From Mucilaginibacter sp. (GTDB lineage Bacteria > Bacteroidota > Bacteroidia > Sphingobacteriales > Sphingobacteriaceae): 32,420 nt of DNA. Location of the stretch: NCBI GenBank assembly GCA_029237615.1, contig JAQNCM010000146.1:1-32420 (forward strand), given 5' to 3'. Position 1 is the stretch's first letter; the number at the start of each line of letters is the position of its first letter. Positions 17,259 through 26,265 of the stretch are shown here, in pieces. A program made the position numbers and the translations under genes. The notes under the pieces are model-generated. The model was not told the DNA's origin, did no database searches, and was given only the letters and a program-made list of their open reading frames with translations.

Positions 17259-18452
17259 GTTAAAGGGCCATATTTTAAACACCTCTCCTCTTTTAAATTC
17301 GTTTTTTTCAAGCGGCAATTCCATAAAGGCATCTGTATCTGCTAAGTTAGCAAAATCACCTGAACCATTCCCTTCAACCGGTGCGGCCATTAGCTGGCAA
17401 AACTCATTATAATAAAGTATAACCTGCAAAAAGTATTTTAAAGAATGATTAAAGCTTAAACGATTATCCAACACCGCCTGTAGGGGCGGTTGCACCGGCA
17501 TACCCGATGTAGCCCTTAACCATGGCAAAAAATAACGGTAAAGGCACATAAAAGTAGCAACCGGATTACCTGGGAACGCAAAAACAAGCTGTCCGTTTTC
17601 ATGCTTTCCAAACCAGAATGGTTTACCGGGGCGCTGTTGTACTTTGTGGAAAAGTGTGGTTACCTGTAACGCTTCTAATGCTTTCGGTATGTGATCGAAC
17701 TTGCCCATGGATACCCCTCCGCTCATCAATAATACATCGTAATTTTCCAGGCAGGTTTTTAATTTGTTTTTTATGATTTCCGGGTCATCGGGCAAATGCA
17801 GCCTATCAGCCTCCAGTTGGTGTTGTTTTAAAACCGCTTTCATTGTATAGCTGTTTGACATCCTGATTTGGTATGGAGAAGGTATCTGATCTATTTCAAC
17901 CAATTCGTCCCCGGATGAAAGGATAACAACGCGGGGTAATTTTTTTACGCGCAATTCAGTTTCTCCAACGGATGCTATCAGACTTATCATTGCCGGAGTA
18001 ACCAGTTGTCCCTCGATTGCAACAAGCTCATCTTGCTTTTTATCGTTTCCTTTGTAGTGTATGTTTTGGCCTCTTTTTATCACGTTTGTAACCAGGGTGG
18101 CTAGCCCGGCCCTCAGCTCAAGATCCTCATAGCGGATAACGGTATCAGCGGAGAGCGGAAGCATGGCACCGGTCATAATCTCAATACATTCAGCAGGTTC
18201 GCTAATATGAGCGGGCTCATCGCCGGCGGCCTGTGTCGCCTTTATGCGAAATGTGCTTATGCCATTTTCAATAGCATCATAATTGATAGCTATGCCATCC
18301 ATTGTTACCCGGTTAAATGGCGGTAAGTCACGGTCAGCTTTAATATTTTCAGCCAACACACGGCCCAGTGCCATTTCAAACGGGACAATTTCGGCACCGT
18401 AATCTTTTACCTGCGCCATTATTATATTTTCGGCTTCTTCAACAGTTGTCAT
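17247..18452 (-). CDS. moeA: MoeA, molybdopterin molybdenumtransferase
   Basis: DRDLPPFNRVTMDGIAI, EIMTGAMLP, VVILSSGDELVEI, LLMSGGVSMGKFDHIPKAL, RPGKPFWFG, VFAFPGNPVATFM. Confidence 0.96.
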   Translation of the reverse strand: MTTVEEAENIIMAQVKDYGAEIVPFEMALGRVLAENIKADRDLPPFNRVTMDGIAINYDAIENGISTFRIKATQAAGDEPAHISEPAECIEIMTGAMLPLSADTVIRYEDLELRAGLATLVTNVIKRGQNIHYKGNDKKQDELVAIEGQLVTPAMISLIASVGETELRVKKLPRVVILSSGDELVEIDQIPSPYQIRMSNSYTMKAVLKQHQLEADRLHLPDDPEIIKNKLKTCLENYDVLLMSGGVSMGKFDHIPKALEALQVTTLFHKVQQRPGKPFWFGKHENGQLVFAFPGNPVATFMCLYRYFLPWLRATSGMPVQPPLQAVLDNRLSFNHSLKYFLQVILYYNEFCQLMAAPVEGNGSGDFANLADTDAFMELPLEKNEFKRGEVFKIWPFNHRF

Positions 18453-18487
18453 TTATCCGCCAGTTATTGCTATTGCTTACAATTTAA

Positions 18488-19477
18488 TTAACCACCAATA
18501 GTGGCCATAGATTCATGTACACCCTGATTTTTAGTTCTCTTTCGCTCTGCGTCCCATCCGTTTTTTGCCTTGTTATTAAAAGCATTTAACAGCACAGCCT
18601 TTACCGTTTCTTCCGTATCACCCTCGCGTAACCGGTCTTTAATATTTAAGACACCATTATCATATAAACAAGTTTTTACCACACCTTCGGGTGTAATACG
18701 GATCCGGTTACAGGTACCGCAAAAGGTACGGGAATAAGCTGCAATTATTCCTATACTTCCCTTGTGACCCGGAACCTGGTAATTATAGGAAGTAGAAAAT
18801 AATGGATCAACGGTTTTTTTTATGTCTGGATAACGATCTTTTACTTCCTCCAAAATACGTACATGGTCCCACTTTAAACCTGTATATAAATGACCATCTC
18901 CGTTAAAAGGCATCTCTTCAATAAAACGGACGCTAACAGGCAAATCCTTAGTCATCTCAACCAATGGAATAATATCCTGATTATTTTTGCCGTCCATTAC
19001 TACGGCATTTATTTTAACTTCTATGTCATGCTTCAACAACTCGTCGAGGGTTGACATTACCTTTTGAAATTCGTCCCTCCCGGTGATTGAGAAAAAACGG
19101 TTGGCATCCAATGTATCCAAACTAAGGTTCACAGACTTTACGCCTATCCTTTTCAATTCTTTCGCATAAGGTGCCGTTAATACCCCGTTAGTGGTTATGG
19201 TGAGCTCATTTAATCCCTGCAAACCGGAAAGTGAGGTTAAAAACTTCATGATGTCCTTCCTTACAAACGGCTCGCCGCCGGTAATACGGATTTTTTCTAT
19301 ACCCATTTTAACCAATAGCGAGCAAACCTGAAACATTTCCTCGTAGGTCATGAGTTCTTTACGCGAAAGCCAGTTCAGGCCCTCTTCGGGCATACAATAA
19401 AAACAGCGCAGGTTGCACCTGTCTGTGACGGCCAATCGCAGGTAATTTATTTTTCTTCCGTGATTATCTAATAACAA
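18488..19477 (-). CDS. moaA: MoaA, GTP 3',8-cyclase (radical SAM)
   Basis: LRLAVTDRCNLRCFYCMPEEGL, IRITGGEPFVRKDI, YSRTFCGTCNRIRITPEGVVKTCLYDNG, C-terminal GG. Confidence 0.98.
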   Translation of the reverse strand: MLLDNHGRKINYLRLAVTDRCNLRCFYCMPEEGLNWLSRKELMTYEEMFQVCSLLVKMGIEKIRITGGEPFVRKDIMKFLTSLSGLQGLNELTITTNGVLTAPYAKELKRIGVKSVNLSLDTLDANRFFSITGRDEFQKVMSTLDELLKHDIEVKINAVVMDGKNNQDIIPLVEMTKDLPVSVRFIEEMPFNGDGHLYTGLKWDHVRILEEVKDRYPDIKKTVDPLFSTSYNYQVPGHKGSIGIIAAYSRTFCGTCNRIRITPEGVVKTCLYDNGVLNIKDRLREGDTEETVKAVLLNAFNNKAKNGWDAERKRTKNQGVHESMATIGG

Positions 19478-19697
19478 TTATTTACGCTTTAAAAGATCCA
19501 ATACACACATGCGGCCAAATACTTCGGCTGATGTTTTATAACGTAAAAATAACGAATCCATATTTGTACAGTGTTGTTTAAATGTACTTTTTATCTTACA
19601 TTTTAAATTTGTTACATGAAGTAATTACCCTTTATATAACAGATAAACAACATTGGTTTATATTTGTTGAAAAAGCATATTTTAAAAGAACTGCCGG

Positions 19698-20870
19698 GTG
19701 AAAGAATTACAGGAGATAGTAACTGCGTTTGATAATGCCTATAAAGATGGTAAACAAACCGCTTTGGCGACAGTGGTGCTGGTTGAAGGGTCATCCTATC
19801 GCCGTGCCGGTGCGCGCATGCTTATTACTGAAGACGGGCAACTTACCGGCGCTATAAGCGGTGGCTGTTTGGAAGGCGATGCCTTGAGAAAAGCCCGGTT
19901 AGTGATGGCGCAAAACAAGCCTATGCTAGTTACTTATGATACAACCGACGATGACGACGCAAAATTTGGTGTTGGATTAGGCTGTAACGGCATTATCCAT
20001 ATTTTAATTGAACCTATATTTCCGGATAAACCGCATACCCCGATCCAATTGTTCAGGCAATTTTTAAGTAAAAGAGCGCCAGTTGTGCTGATCACCTTGT
20101 TTTCCTTAAATGATAAACAAGCCGCGCAACCGGGAACTTCTTTATTGTTAACAGCAGATGAGCAAATACGAGGAACATTCCCCGACGAAGATATAAAAGA
20201 AGCACTGCTTGCAGATGCAAAAGATGTGCTGAAAAATGGCAATTCAGTAACAAAAACTTATGTGTACGGTAACCGGTTTACCTGTTTTATTGAATTGATA
20301 CAGCCTGCTGTTTCGCTGGTGATCTTTGGGGCAGGTAACGATGCCATTCCATTAGTACAATTTGCAGCAGTATTAGGCTGGCACGTTACGCTGGTTGACG
20401 GCAGGGCAAATTATGCAGTCCCTGAACGTTTTCCGCTTGCCAAAAAAATAATTATTGCAAAACCGGAACAAGCGCTTTCCAAAATCGTGTTGGATGATCG
20501 TTCTGTAGTTGTACTGATGACTCATAATTACAACTATGACATTGCTATGCTGAGGGAATTATTACCCATAGGATTACCATACATCGCTGCTTTGGGACCA
20601 AAGAAAAGATTGAACCGGATATTAGATGAATTGAGAGATGAGGGTGTTGAAATTACCACTCAGCAATTAAAAAGCATTTACGGACCTGCCGGGCTGGATA
20701 TTGGTTCGGAAAATTCGGACGAAATTGCCTTGTCAGTTATTGCAGAAATGCAGGCTGTTTTGACTAAAAGGTCGGGCACATCGCTTAGAGATAAACCGGT
20801 TATCCATAACCGCGCCGCCGAACAACTGATTGAGCAAAGCATTCCGACTGTTGAAATAAAATCCTGTTAA
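19698..20870 (+). CDS. XdhC/CoxI-family molybdoenzyme maturation protein (GTG start)
   Basis: TALATVVLVEGSSYRRAGARMLITEDGQLTGAISGGCLEGDA, VIFGAGNDAIPLVQFAAVLGWHVTLVDGR, GPAGLDIGSENSDEIALSVIAEMQAV. Confidence 0.95.
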   Translation: MKELQEIVTAFDNAYKDGKQTALATVVLVEGSSYRRAGARMLITEDGQLTGAISGGCLEGDALRKARLVMAQNKPMLVTYDTTDDDDAKFGVGLGCNGIIHILIEPIFPDKPHTPIQLFRQFLSKRAPVVLITLFSLNDKQAAQPGTSLLLTADEQIRGTFPDEDIKEALLADAKDVLKNGNSVTKTYVYGNRFTCFIELIQPAVSLVIFGAGNDAIPLVQFAAVLGWHVTLVDGRANYAVPERFPLAKKIIIAKPEQALSKIVLDDRSVVVLMTHNYNYDIAMLRELLPIGLPYIAALGPKKRLNRILDELRDEGVEITTQQLKSIYGPAGLDIGSENSDEIALSVIAEMQAVLTKRSGTSLRDKPVIHNRAAEQLIEQSIPTVEIKSC

Positions 20871-20874
20871 CTAC

Positions 20875-21471
20875 ATGACCGGTATCATTATACTTGCAGC
20901 AGGTGCATCAGTCAGGTTGGGTAAACCCAAACAAAATTTAATATATAAAGGGCAAACTTTGCTGCAACGAACCATCGAAACAGCCAACGCCTCTGTCTGC
21001 GATCCTGTAATTGTTGTAACCGGTGCAAATAAGGACGTAATTGAGCCGACAATTAAAAATTTAAACATTATTACCGTTTATAATGAAGCCTGGCAGGAAG
21101 GTATGGCATCTTCTATCAGGTCGGGGATAATCGAAATGCAAAAAATTGAGCCAAAAGTTACTTCGGTAATTTTAATGCTTTGCGACCAGCCGCTGGTAGA
21201 TACTCATATACTAAATCTGCTTATTCTTGCAAAATCGAAAGAAGGGATTGCTGTCTGTGCCTATAATGAAACATTAGGGCCGCCTGCATTATTTGACGCT
21301 GTTTATTTTCCTGAATTGCTATCATTAAAAGGACAGGAAGGGGCCAAAAAACTTTTATTAAAATATGCTGATAAAGCCCATGTTATCCCTTTTCCTCAGG
21401 GGATTATTGACATTGACACTCTAGAAGATTTTGAAAAGCTGAGCGCGTCCCACCTAAATCCTCCCCGGTAG
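20875..21471 (+). CDS. MocA-like molybdenum cofactor nucleotidyltransferase
   Basis: IIILAAGASVRLGKPKQNLIYKGQTLLQRTI, WQEGMASSIRSGI, LMLCDQPLVD, GPPALFDAVYFPELLSLKGQEGAKKLL. Confidence 0.9.
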   Translation: MTGIIILAAGASVRLGKPKQNLIYKGQTLLQRTIETANASVCDPVIVVTGANKDVIEPTIKNLNIITVYNEAWQEGMASSIRSGIIEMQKIEPKVTSVILMLCDQPLVDTHILNLLILAKSKEGIAVCAYNETLGPPALFDAVYFPELLSLKGQEGAKKLLLKYADKAHVIPFPQGIIDIDTLEDFEKLSASHLNPPR

Positions 21472-21510
21472 AGAGAACTTTTAATTAAATTTCAAATTGA
21501 TGTTTAATTT

Positions 21511-22125
21511 TTATTGTAACAATAAATCACCCGCCAATGCGTCTACCCATTCAGAAAACAACCTGCTTTCAAACTCAACAGCCTTTTGCGCATAAAATTC
21601 CCATTGCAGTGAAAATTTCTTTAGCTGGCTGATCATCTCTTCCAGGTGTCCTTCTTCTTCTAAAATAATGGATTTAACATTCACTTTGCTTGACACCGCT
21701 TCCAGTGCCTCCTGGTATACAGGATATAATTCGTCTGCACGTACTTCAATGGCATAGGTTACCAGCAAGTAAGCGCCAAAGCGCAAGTCTTTTCCAGTTA
21801 AGCCGAGTTCTTTTTTTAAATAGCGGCATACTTCAATATCCAGTTGGTTAAGATAGTATTTGCTGAAGGCGGGTGCTAATAAGTATTCGGGTGCATAAGT
21901 GGGACAAAGCACATCGCCGGTTTTTTCTATTTGTTTTTTAAGATAAAAAGCATGACGGTGTTCTTCGGCGGCGTGCTTTAAAATAATATAAGTAACGGTA
22001 AGCGGGTCTTCACTGGCAGATATTTTGCGTGCACCGGTATTTTCCATCAACGATAATGTATTTAACCAGCGTGCATGCAGTTTGTTATCTGTTATAATAT
22101 GAGAGAGTAATTTTTTTAGTTCCAT
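21511..22125 (-). CDS. Ferritin-like (predicted diiron) protein of unknown function
   Basis: Two ExxH motifs (AAEEHRHAFYLKK and LEEEGHLEEM) and an additional helix glutamate (YAIEVRADELY) in a mostly helical 204-aa protein. Confidence 0.65.
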   Translation of the reverse strand: MELKKLLSHIITDNKLHARWLNTLSLMENTGARKISASEDPLTVTYIILKHAAEEHRHAFYLKKQIEKTGDVLCPTYAPEYLLAPAFSKYYLNQLDIEVCRYLKKELGLTGKDLRFGAYLLVTYAIEVRADELYPVYQEALEAVSSKVNVKSIILEEEGHLEEMISQLKKFSLQWEFYAQKAVEFESRLFSEWVDALAGDLLLQ

Positions 22126-22160
22126 AATTTTTAAGGGGTTACTACGCGATTGCTGAATAT

Positions 22161-23426
22161 TTATATTTCATCCAATGCCTGTTCAATTTTGCTGTAAATG
22201 TAGGCTAGCTCTGCATCAGTAATGCAATAAGGAGGTAAAATATAAATAATGTTTCCTAATGGCCGTAATATAATGCCGGCCGCTAAAAAGTAGTTGTATA
22301 ATGTATCGCGCAATGAGCTAAAGTATGAAGTATCGCTACCGGTTTGCCATTCCAATGCCAGGATAGTCCCGGTTTGTCTTACTGCTTTCACCTTAGAATG
22401 CGTTTTTATTTTTAAGGCAAACTGATGATGTGCAGTTTCAATTCTTTTTATGCTTTGAGCCGTAGCATCCTCCATAAAAAGGTCCAAACTTGCCAGTGCA
22501 GCCGCGCAGGCCACCGGGTTAGCGGTAAATGAATGTCCGTGAAACAGTGTTTTTAGGCGGTTATCCGATAAAAAAGCTTCGTAAATCTGCAACGTACAGG
22601 TAGTAAGGCCCAAAGCCATTGTTCCGCCGGTTAAGCCTTTGGAAAAACACATGATGTCTGGCTGTTCATTTACATGATCGCAGGCAAATGACTTACCTGT
22701 ACGACCAAAGCCGGTAAACACTTCATCGGCAATCATCAAAACACCCTCTTCACGGCAGTGTTTCATTAGCTGGTCAAGGAGTTCGGCCTCATACATTACC
22801 ATACCGGCAGTGCCCTGCACCAGGGGTTCGAATATGAAACACGCCGCCTGAGATTTGAGATTGGAGATGTGAGATTTGAGAGCCTGTATATTAGAAGAAT
22901 CGGGTAAATCAATAAATTCAACTTCAAACAGCAAGGCATCAAATGCTGCAGTAAAAGCACTGCGGCCGCTCACAGCCATAGCCCCGAAGGTATCACCGTG
23001 ATATGCGTTTTTAAAAGCCAATATTTTGTTGCGCCCCTCTCCTTTATTATGCCAATATTGAAGACACATTTTAATACCAACCTCAACAGCCGTTGAACCG
23101 TCGTCAGAATAAAATGCTTTTTGCTGGTTAGCGGGCAATATATTTAACAACCTTTCTGCTAATTCAACCGCACCTTCATGCGTAAAGCCGGCAAAAATTG
23201 CATGCTCCAGCTTAAACAGTTGCTCCGAAACTTTTTTGGCGATGTATGGATGCGCATGTCCATGTATATTTACCCACCAGGATGAGATTGCGTCGATATA
23301 TTTTTTCCCTTTTTCATCAAAAAGGCAGGTACCCTCGCCACGTACAATGGGTATTGGTGGTAATGCTGTCTTCATTTGGGTATATGGATGCCAAATAACC
23401 TTTAAGTCTCTGTCTGCCAAACTCAT
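22161..23426 (-). CDS. bioA: Adenosylmethionine-8-amino-7-oxononanoate aminotransferase
   Basis: VIWHPYTQMKTALPPIPIVRGEGTCLFDEKGKKYIDAISSWWVNIHGHAHP, FYSDDGSTAVEVGIKMC, LMIADEVFTGFGRTGKSFACDHVNEQPDIMCFSKGLTGG. Confidence 0.97.
   Translation of the reverse strand: MSLADRDLKVIWHPYTQMKTALPPIPIVRGEGTCLFDEKGKKYIDAISSWWVNIHGHAHPYIAKKVSEQLFKLEHAIFAGFTHEGAVELAERLLNILPANQQKAFYSDDGSTAVEVGIKMCLQYWHNKGEGRNKILAFKNAYHGDTFGAMAVSGRSAFTAAFDALLFEVEFIDLPDSSNIQALKSHISNLKSQAACFIFEPLVQGTAGMVMYEAELLDQLMKHCREEGVLMIADEVFTGFGRTGKSFACDHVNEQPDIMCFSKGLTGGTMALGLTTCTLQIYEAFLSDNRLKTLFHGHSFTANPVACAAALASLDLFMEDATAQSIKRIETAHHQFALKIKTHSKVKAVRQTGTILALEWQTGSDTSYFSSLRDTLYNYFLAAGIILRPLGNIIYILPPYCITDAELAYIYSKIEQALDEI
22850..22881. 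repeat. 7-bp-period repeat tract inside bioA
   Basis: GAGATTT GAGATTG GAGATGT GAGATTT GAGA; about 4.5 heptamers. Confidence 0.85.
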
Positions 23427-23860
23427 ATAGTGTTTATTAAAAGTTTTGCCACATGCTGATCCGTTGGAAAAAGGAATACCTCTGCGGCCAGATCGGTTAA
23501 TTTAACCCATCTGAATGCCTGCAATATTTCTCCTTCTCCCTCAAAATCAAACACAATGGTTTTAATAGTTAAATTTAATGGCTCTTTGTTTTTAACCAGG
23601 TAATAAACACTAATCACCTGGGAGTCGTTAAAGGCCGACTCTACGAAAAAATCAGTCGTGTAAAAATGGTTTAATACTTCTACTTCCACATTACATTCCT
23701 CTACAAACTCACGTTTCAAACCGTCAATAAGGCCTTCGCCCAACTCAAGTCCTCCACCCGGAAATTTTGTAAAACGCATGCCATATTCCTGTTCATCGCT
23801 GATCAGTATTTCATTGTCATCATTAATAAGCAGACCGTAAACACGTACATTAAAATACAT
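23423..23860 (-). CDS. NUDIX hydrolase
   Basis: FPGGGLELGEGLIDGLKREFVEECNVEVEV Nudix box (G-x5-E...REx2EE). Confidence 0.92.
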   Translation of the reverse strand: MYFNVRVYGLLINDDNEILISDEQEYGMRFTKFPGGGLELGEGLIDGLKREFVEECNVEVEVLNHFYTTDFFVESAFNDSQVISVYYLVKNKEPLNLTIKTIVFDFEGEGEILQAFRWVKLTDLAAEVFLFPTDQHVAKLLINTI

Positions 23861-24831
23861 TATTCAAAATATTTTTTATTCCGTATAAGTTTATCCAGCG
23901 TCCAGGTAATATCTTCTGTCTTTGCTTCTGACCGGATAGGGCAATTAGGCATGCTGCAGTAATGGCAACATTCAGGCACACATGGATCGGTATGGATAAA
24001 TAATTCTGTTTTGGTCACCTCCCTGTTAATCAACATATCCACAAGTTTTACCTCTTCGTGTACCCTGTTCAGATCAAAGTAATTAGGTAAGGTCATGTGG
24101 CAATCTATATGCAGTTCATTCCCATATTTTTGCGCGCGAAAGTTATGAATGTCTATCCATTCAACCTTTCGTTTTTCGTTCAGCACTTTTACTATCTCGG
24201 TTACCACTCCAAAATCAGCCTCGTCCATCAAACCTGAGACCGATCTGCGAACAAGCTTATAGCCGCTAAATAAAATATATAAGGCAACCAAAACAGATAA
24301 GGCGCTATCCAGCCATAAAATTTTTGTAAAGTCGATAAGCAGCAGCCCAACCACTAATCCAATGCTGGTAACCATATCTGCTAAAAGATGACGGCCATCA
24401 GCCTCGATAGTAATTGAAGGAAGCGATTTACCTCTCTTTATCATATAAAAGCCCAATCCACCGTTAATTAAACCTGTTACCCCAATTATCGCCGCTCCCG
24501 ATAGCAGGTCATGTATGGCATTGGGATAGAAAATACCATAAACCGACTTAACAATAATTATTATTGCAGCCAGGCCAATTAACGATCCTTCAATAAAAAC
24601 AGAAAAGTATTCAACTTTTCCATGTCCGTAGGGATGGTTCTCGTCACGTGGCTGCGCAGCCAGGTATATGCTGAAAAAAGCAAAAGAGCTTGCCAGTACG
24701 TTTACTATGCTTTCGGCGGCGTCTGTAAGCACAAAGTTGGATGCTGTAATAAAATAGGCGCCGAATTTTGCGAGCATCAGGACTATACCCGTAAACAATG
24801 CAATAAGTATGATCCTTTTTTGTTCTTTCAA
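23860..24831 (-). CDS. Cation diffusion facilitator family transporter
   Basis: FVLTDAAESIVNVLASSFAFFSIYLAAQPRDENHPYGHGKVEYFSVFIEGSLIG, ADGRHLLADMVTSIGLVVG, Cys-rich C-terminus CVPECCHYCSMPNCPI. Confidence 0.93.
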   Translation of the reverse strand: MKEQKRIILIALFTGIVLMLAKFGAYFITASNFVLTDAAESIVNVLASSFAFFSIYLAAQPRDENHPYGHGKVEYFSVFIEGSLIGLAAIIIIVKSVYGIFYPNAIHDLLSGAAIIGVTGLINGGLGFYMIKRGKSLPSITIEADGRHLLADMVTSIGLVVGLLLIDFTKILWLDSALSVLVALYILFSGYKLVRRSVSGLMDEADFGVVTEIVKVLNEKRKVEWIDIHNFRAQKYGNELHIDCHMTLPNYFDLNRVHEEVKLVDMLINREVTKTELFIHTDPCVPECCHYCSMPNCPIRSEAKTEDITWTLDKLIRNKKYFE

Positions 24832-24936
24832 GACTTTTAAATTTGGGCCAAAAATATGAATAATTGTTAAGCGGGGAGTCTTATCTGAGAACTCTTAAAC
24901 TTAAACAGAAAAAAATAAACAAAATGACTTAATACT

Positions 24937-24952
24937 TAAGTCTATAGACTTA
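24937..24952. promoter_or_regulatory. 16-bp perfect palindrome TAAGTCTATAGACTTA, candidate operator
   Basis: Perfect dyad immediately upstream of a TAnnTTTG element. Confidence 0.5.
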
Positions 24953-24962
24953 GGACTTTTTC

Positions 24963-24970
24963 TATATTTG
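24963..24970 (+). promoter_or_regulatory. Candidate -7 promoter element TATATTTG for the aminotransferase gene
   Basis: Matches Bacteroidota TAnnTTTG, 22 nt from ATG at 24992. Confidence 0.55.
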
Positions 24971-24991
24971 CCGCAATAACGAAAAAATCAT

Positions 24992-26185
24992 ATGAGTGCA
25001 TTAAGTAACAGGATCAATAACCTGTCTGAGTCAGCGACAATTAAAATGGCCAAAATGGGCCGGGAACTTGCTGCTAAAGGTGTAGACGTGATCAGCCTTA
25101 GCTTTGGCGAACCGGATTTTCACACCCCTGAGCACATTAAGGAAGCCGCTAAACAGGCTATGGATCAGAATTATACGTATTATACGCCTGTTTCAGGATA
25201 TCCTGACTTAAGAAAGGCTGTTGCAGGAAAATTAAAAATCGAAAACGGGCTTGATTATGATTTTAGCCAGATAGTAGTTTCAACCGGAGCTAAGCAGGCT
25301 ATCGCAAATGCGGTGTTGTGCCTTGTAAATCCCGGCGAAGAAGTAATTATTCCTACTCCTTACTGGGTTTCTTATTCGGAAGTGGTGAAGCTGGCAGAAG
25401 GCATAAGCATATTTATCGAAGCACCTGTCGAGCAGGATTTTAAAATTACTCCTGAGCAATTAGAAGCTGCTATTACGCCAAAAACAAAGTTATTTATGTT
25501 TTCGTCGCCATGTAACCCAACGGGCAGCGTTTACAGCAAAAATGAGTTAGAGGGCCTGGCCAAAGTATTTGAAAAACATCCAAATATTTACATACTTTCC
25601 GACGAAATTTACGAGCATATTAACTTTGTGGATAAGCATGAGTCGATAGCACAATTTGAAACTATAAAAGACCGCGTAATAATTATAAATGGTTTTTCCA
25701 AAGCTTTCGCAATGACCGGCTGGAGGATTGGTTATACCGCATCTAACAAAGAAATTGCTAATGCCTGTGATAAAATGCAGGGACAAATAACTTCCGGCAC
25801 TTGTTCTATCACACAAAAAGCAGGAGTTGCTGCTTTGGAAGGTGGTTTAGAATCTGTTTTAAAAATGCGTGAAGAATTTAAAAAACGCAGAGACATTGTT
25901 TACAACTTATTAAAAGATATTGAAGGCGTAAAAGTTAATCTTCCCGAAGGTGCTTTTTACTTTTTCCCGGATGTAACTTCATTTTTTGGAAAAAGCTATA
26001 ATGGCAATACCATTAAAGATGCAGACGAGCTGAGCATTTATTTACTGGAAGAAGCACATGTTGCTACCGTTGGCGGCGATTCATTTGGAGATAAAAAATC
26101 TATCCGTATTTCTTATGCCGCTGCTGAAGATAAATTGATCGAAGCTGTAAGACGCATTAAAGAAGCGCTTGGTAAATTAAATTAG
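24992..26185 (+). CDS. PLP-dependent class I aminotransferase (aspartate aminotransferase-like)
   Basis: LSFGEPDFHTPEHIKEAAKQAMDQNYTYYTPVSGYPDLRKAV, SSPCNPTGSVYS, ILSDEIYEHINF, NGFSKAFAMTGWRIGYTA. Confidence 0.96.
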   Translation: MSALSNRINNLSESATIKMAKMGRELAAKGVDVISLSFGEPDFHTPEHIKEAAKQAMDQNYTYYTPVSGYPDLRKAVAGKLKIENGLDYDFSQIVVSTGAKQAIANAVLCLVNPGEEVIIPTPYWVSYSEVVKLAEGISIFIEAPVEQDFKITPEQLEAAITPKTKLFMFSSPCNPTGSVYSKNELEGLAKVFEKHPNIYILSDEIYEHINFVDKHESIAQFETIKDRVIIINGFSKAFAMTGWRIGYTASNKEIANACDKMQGQITSGTCSITQKAGVAALEGGLESVLKMREEFKKRRDIVYNLLKDIEGVKVNLPEGAFYFFPDVTSFFGKSYNGNTIKDADELSIYLLEEAHVATVGGDSFGDKKSIRISYAAAEDKLIEAVRRIKEALGKLN

Positions 26186-26203
26186 AACAATACCGCTGAA
26201 TAT

Positions 26204-26243
26204 AAGAAGGCGCTTCATCAATCGATAAAGCGCCTTCTTTTTA
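26204..26243 (+). terminator. Rho-independent terminator after the aminotransferase gene
   Basis: 12-bp perfect stem AAGAAGGCGCTT/AAGCGCCTTCTT followed by T-run. Confidence 0.9.
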
Positions 26244-26265
26244 TAAGAAACTGTGATATAAACTA

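Noticed and set aside
19478-19697. Possible Moco riboswitch between moaA and xdhC
   Set aside because: No convincing conserved Moco-riboswitch helices recognised by eye; a covariance-model search would be needed.
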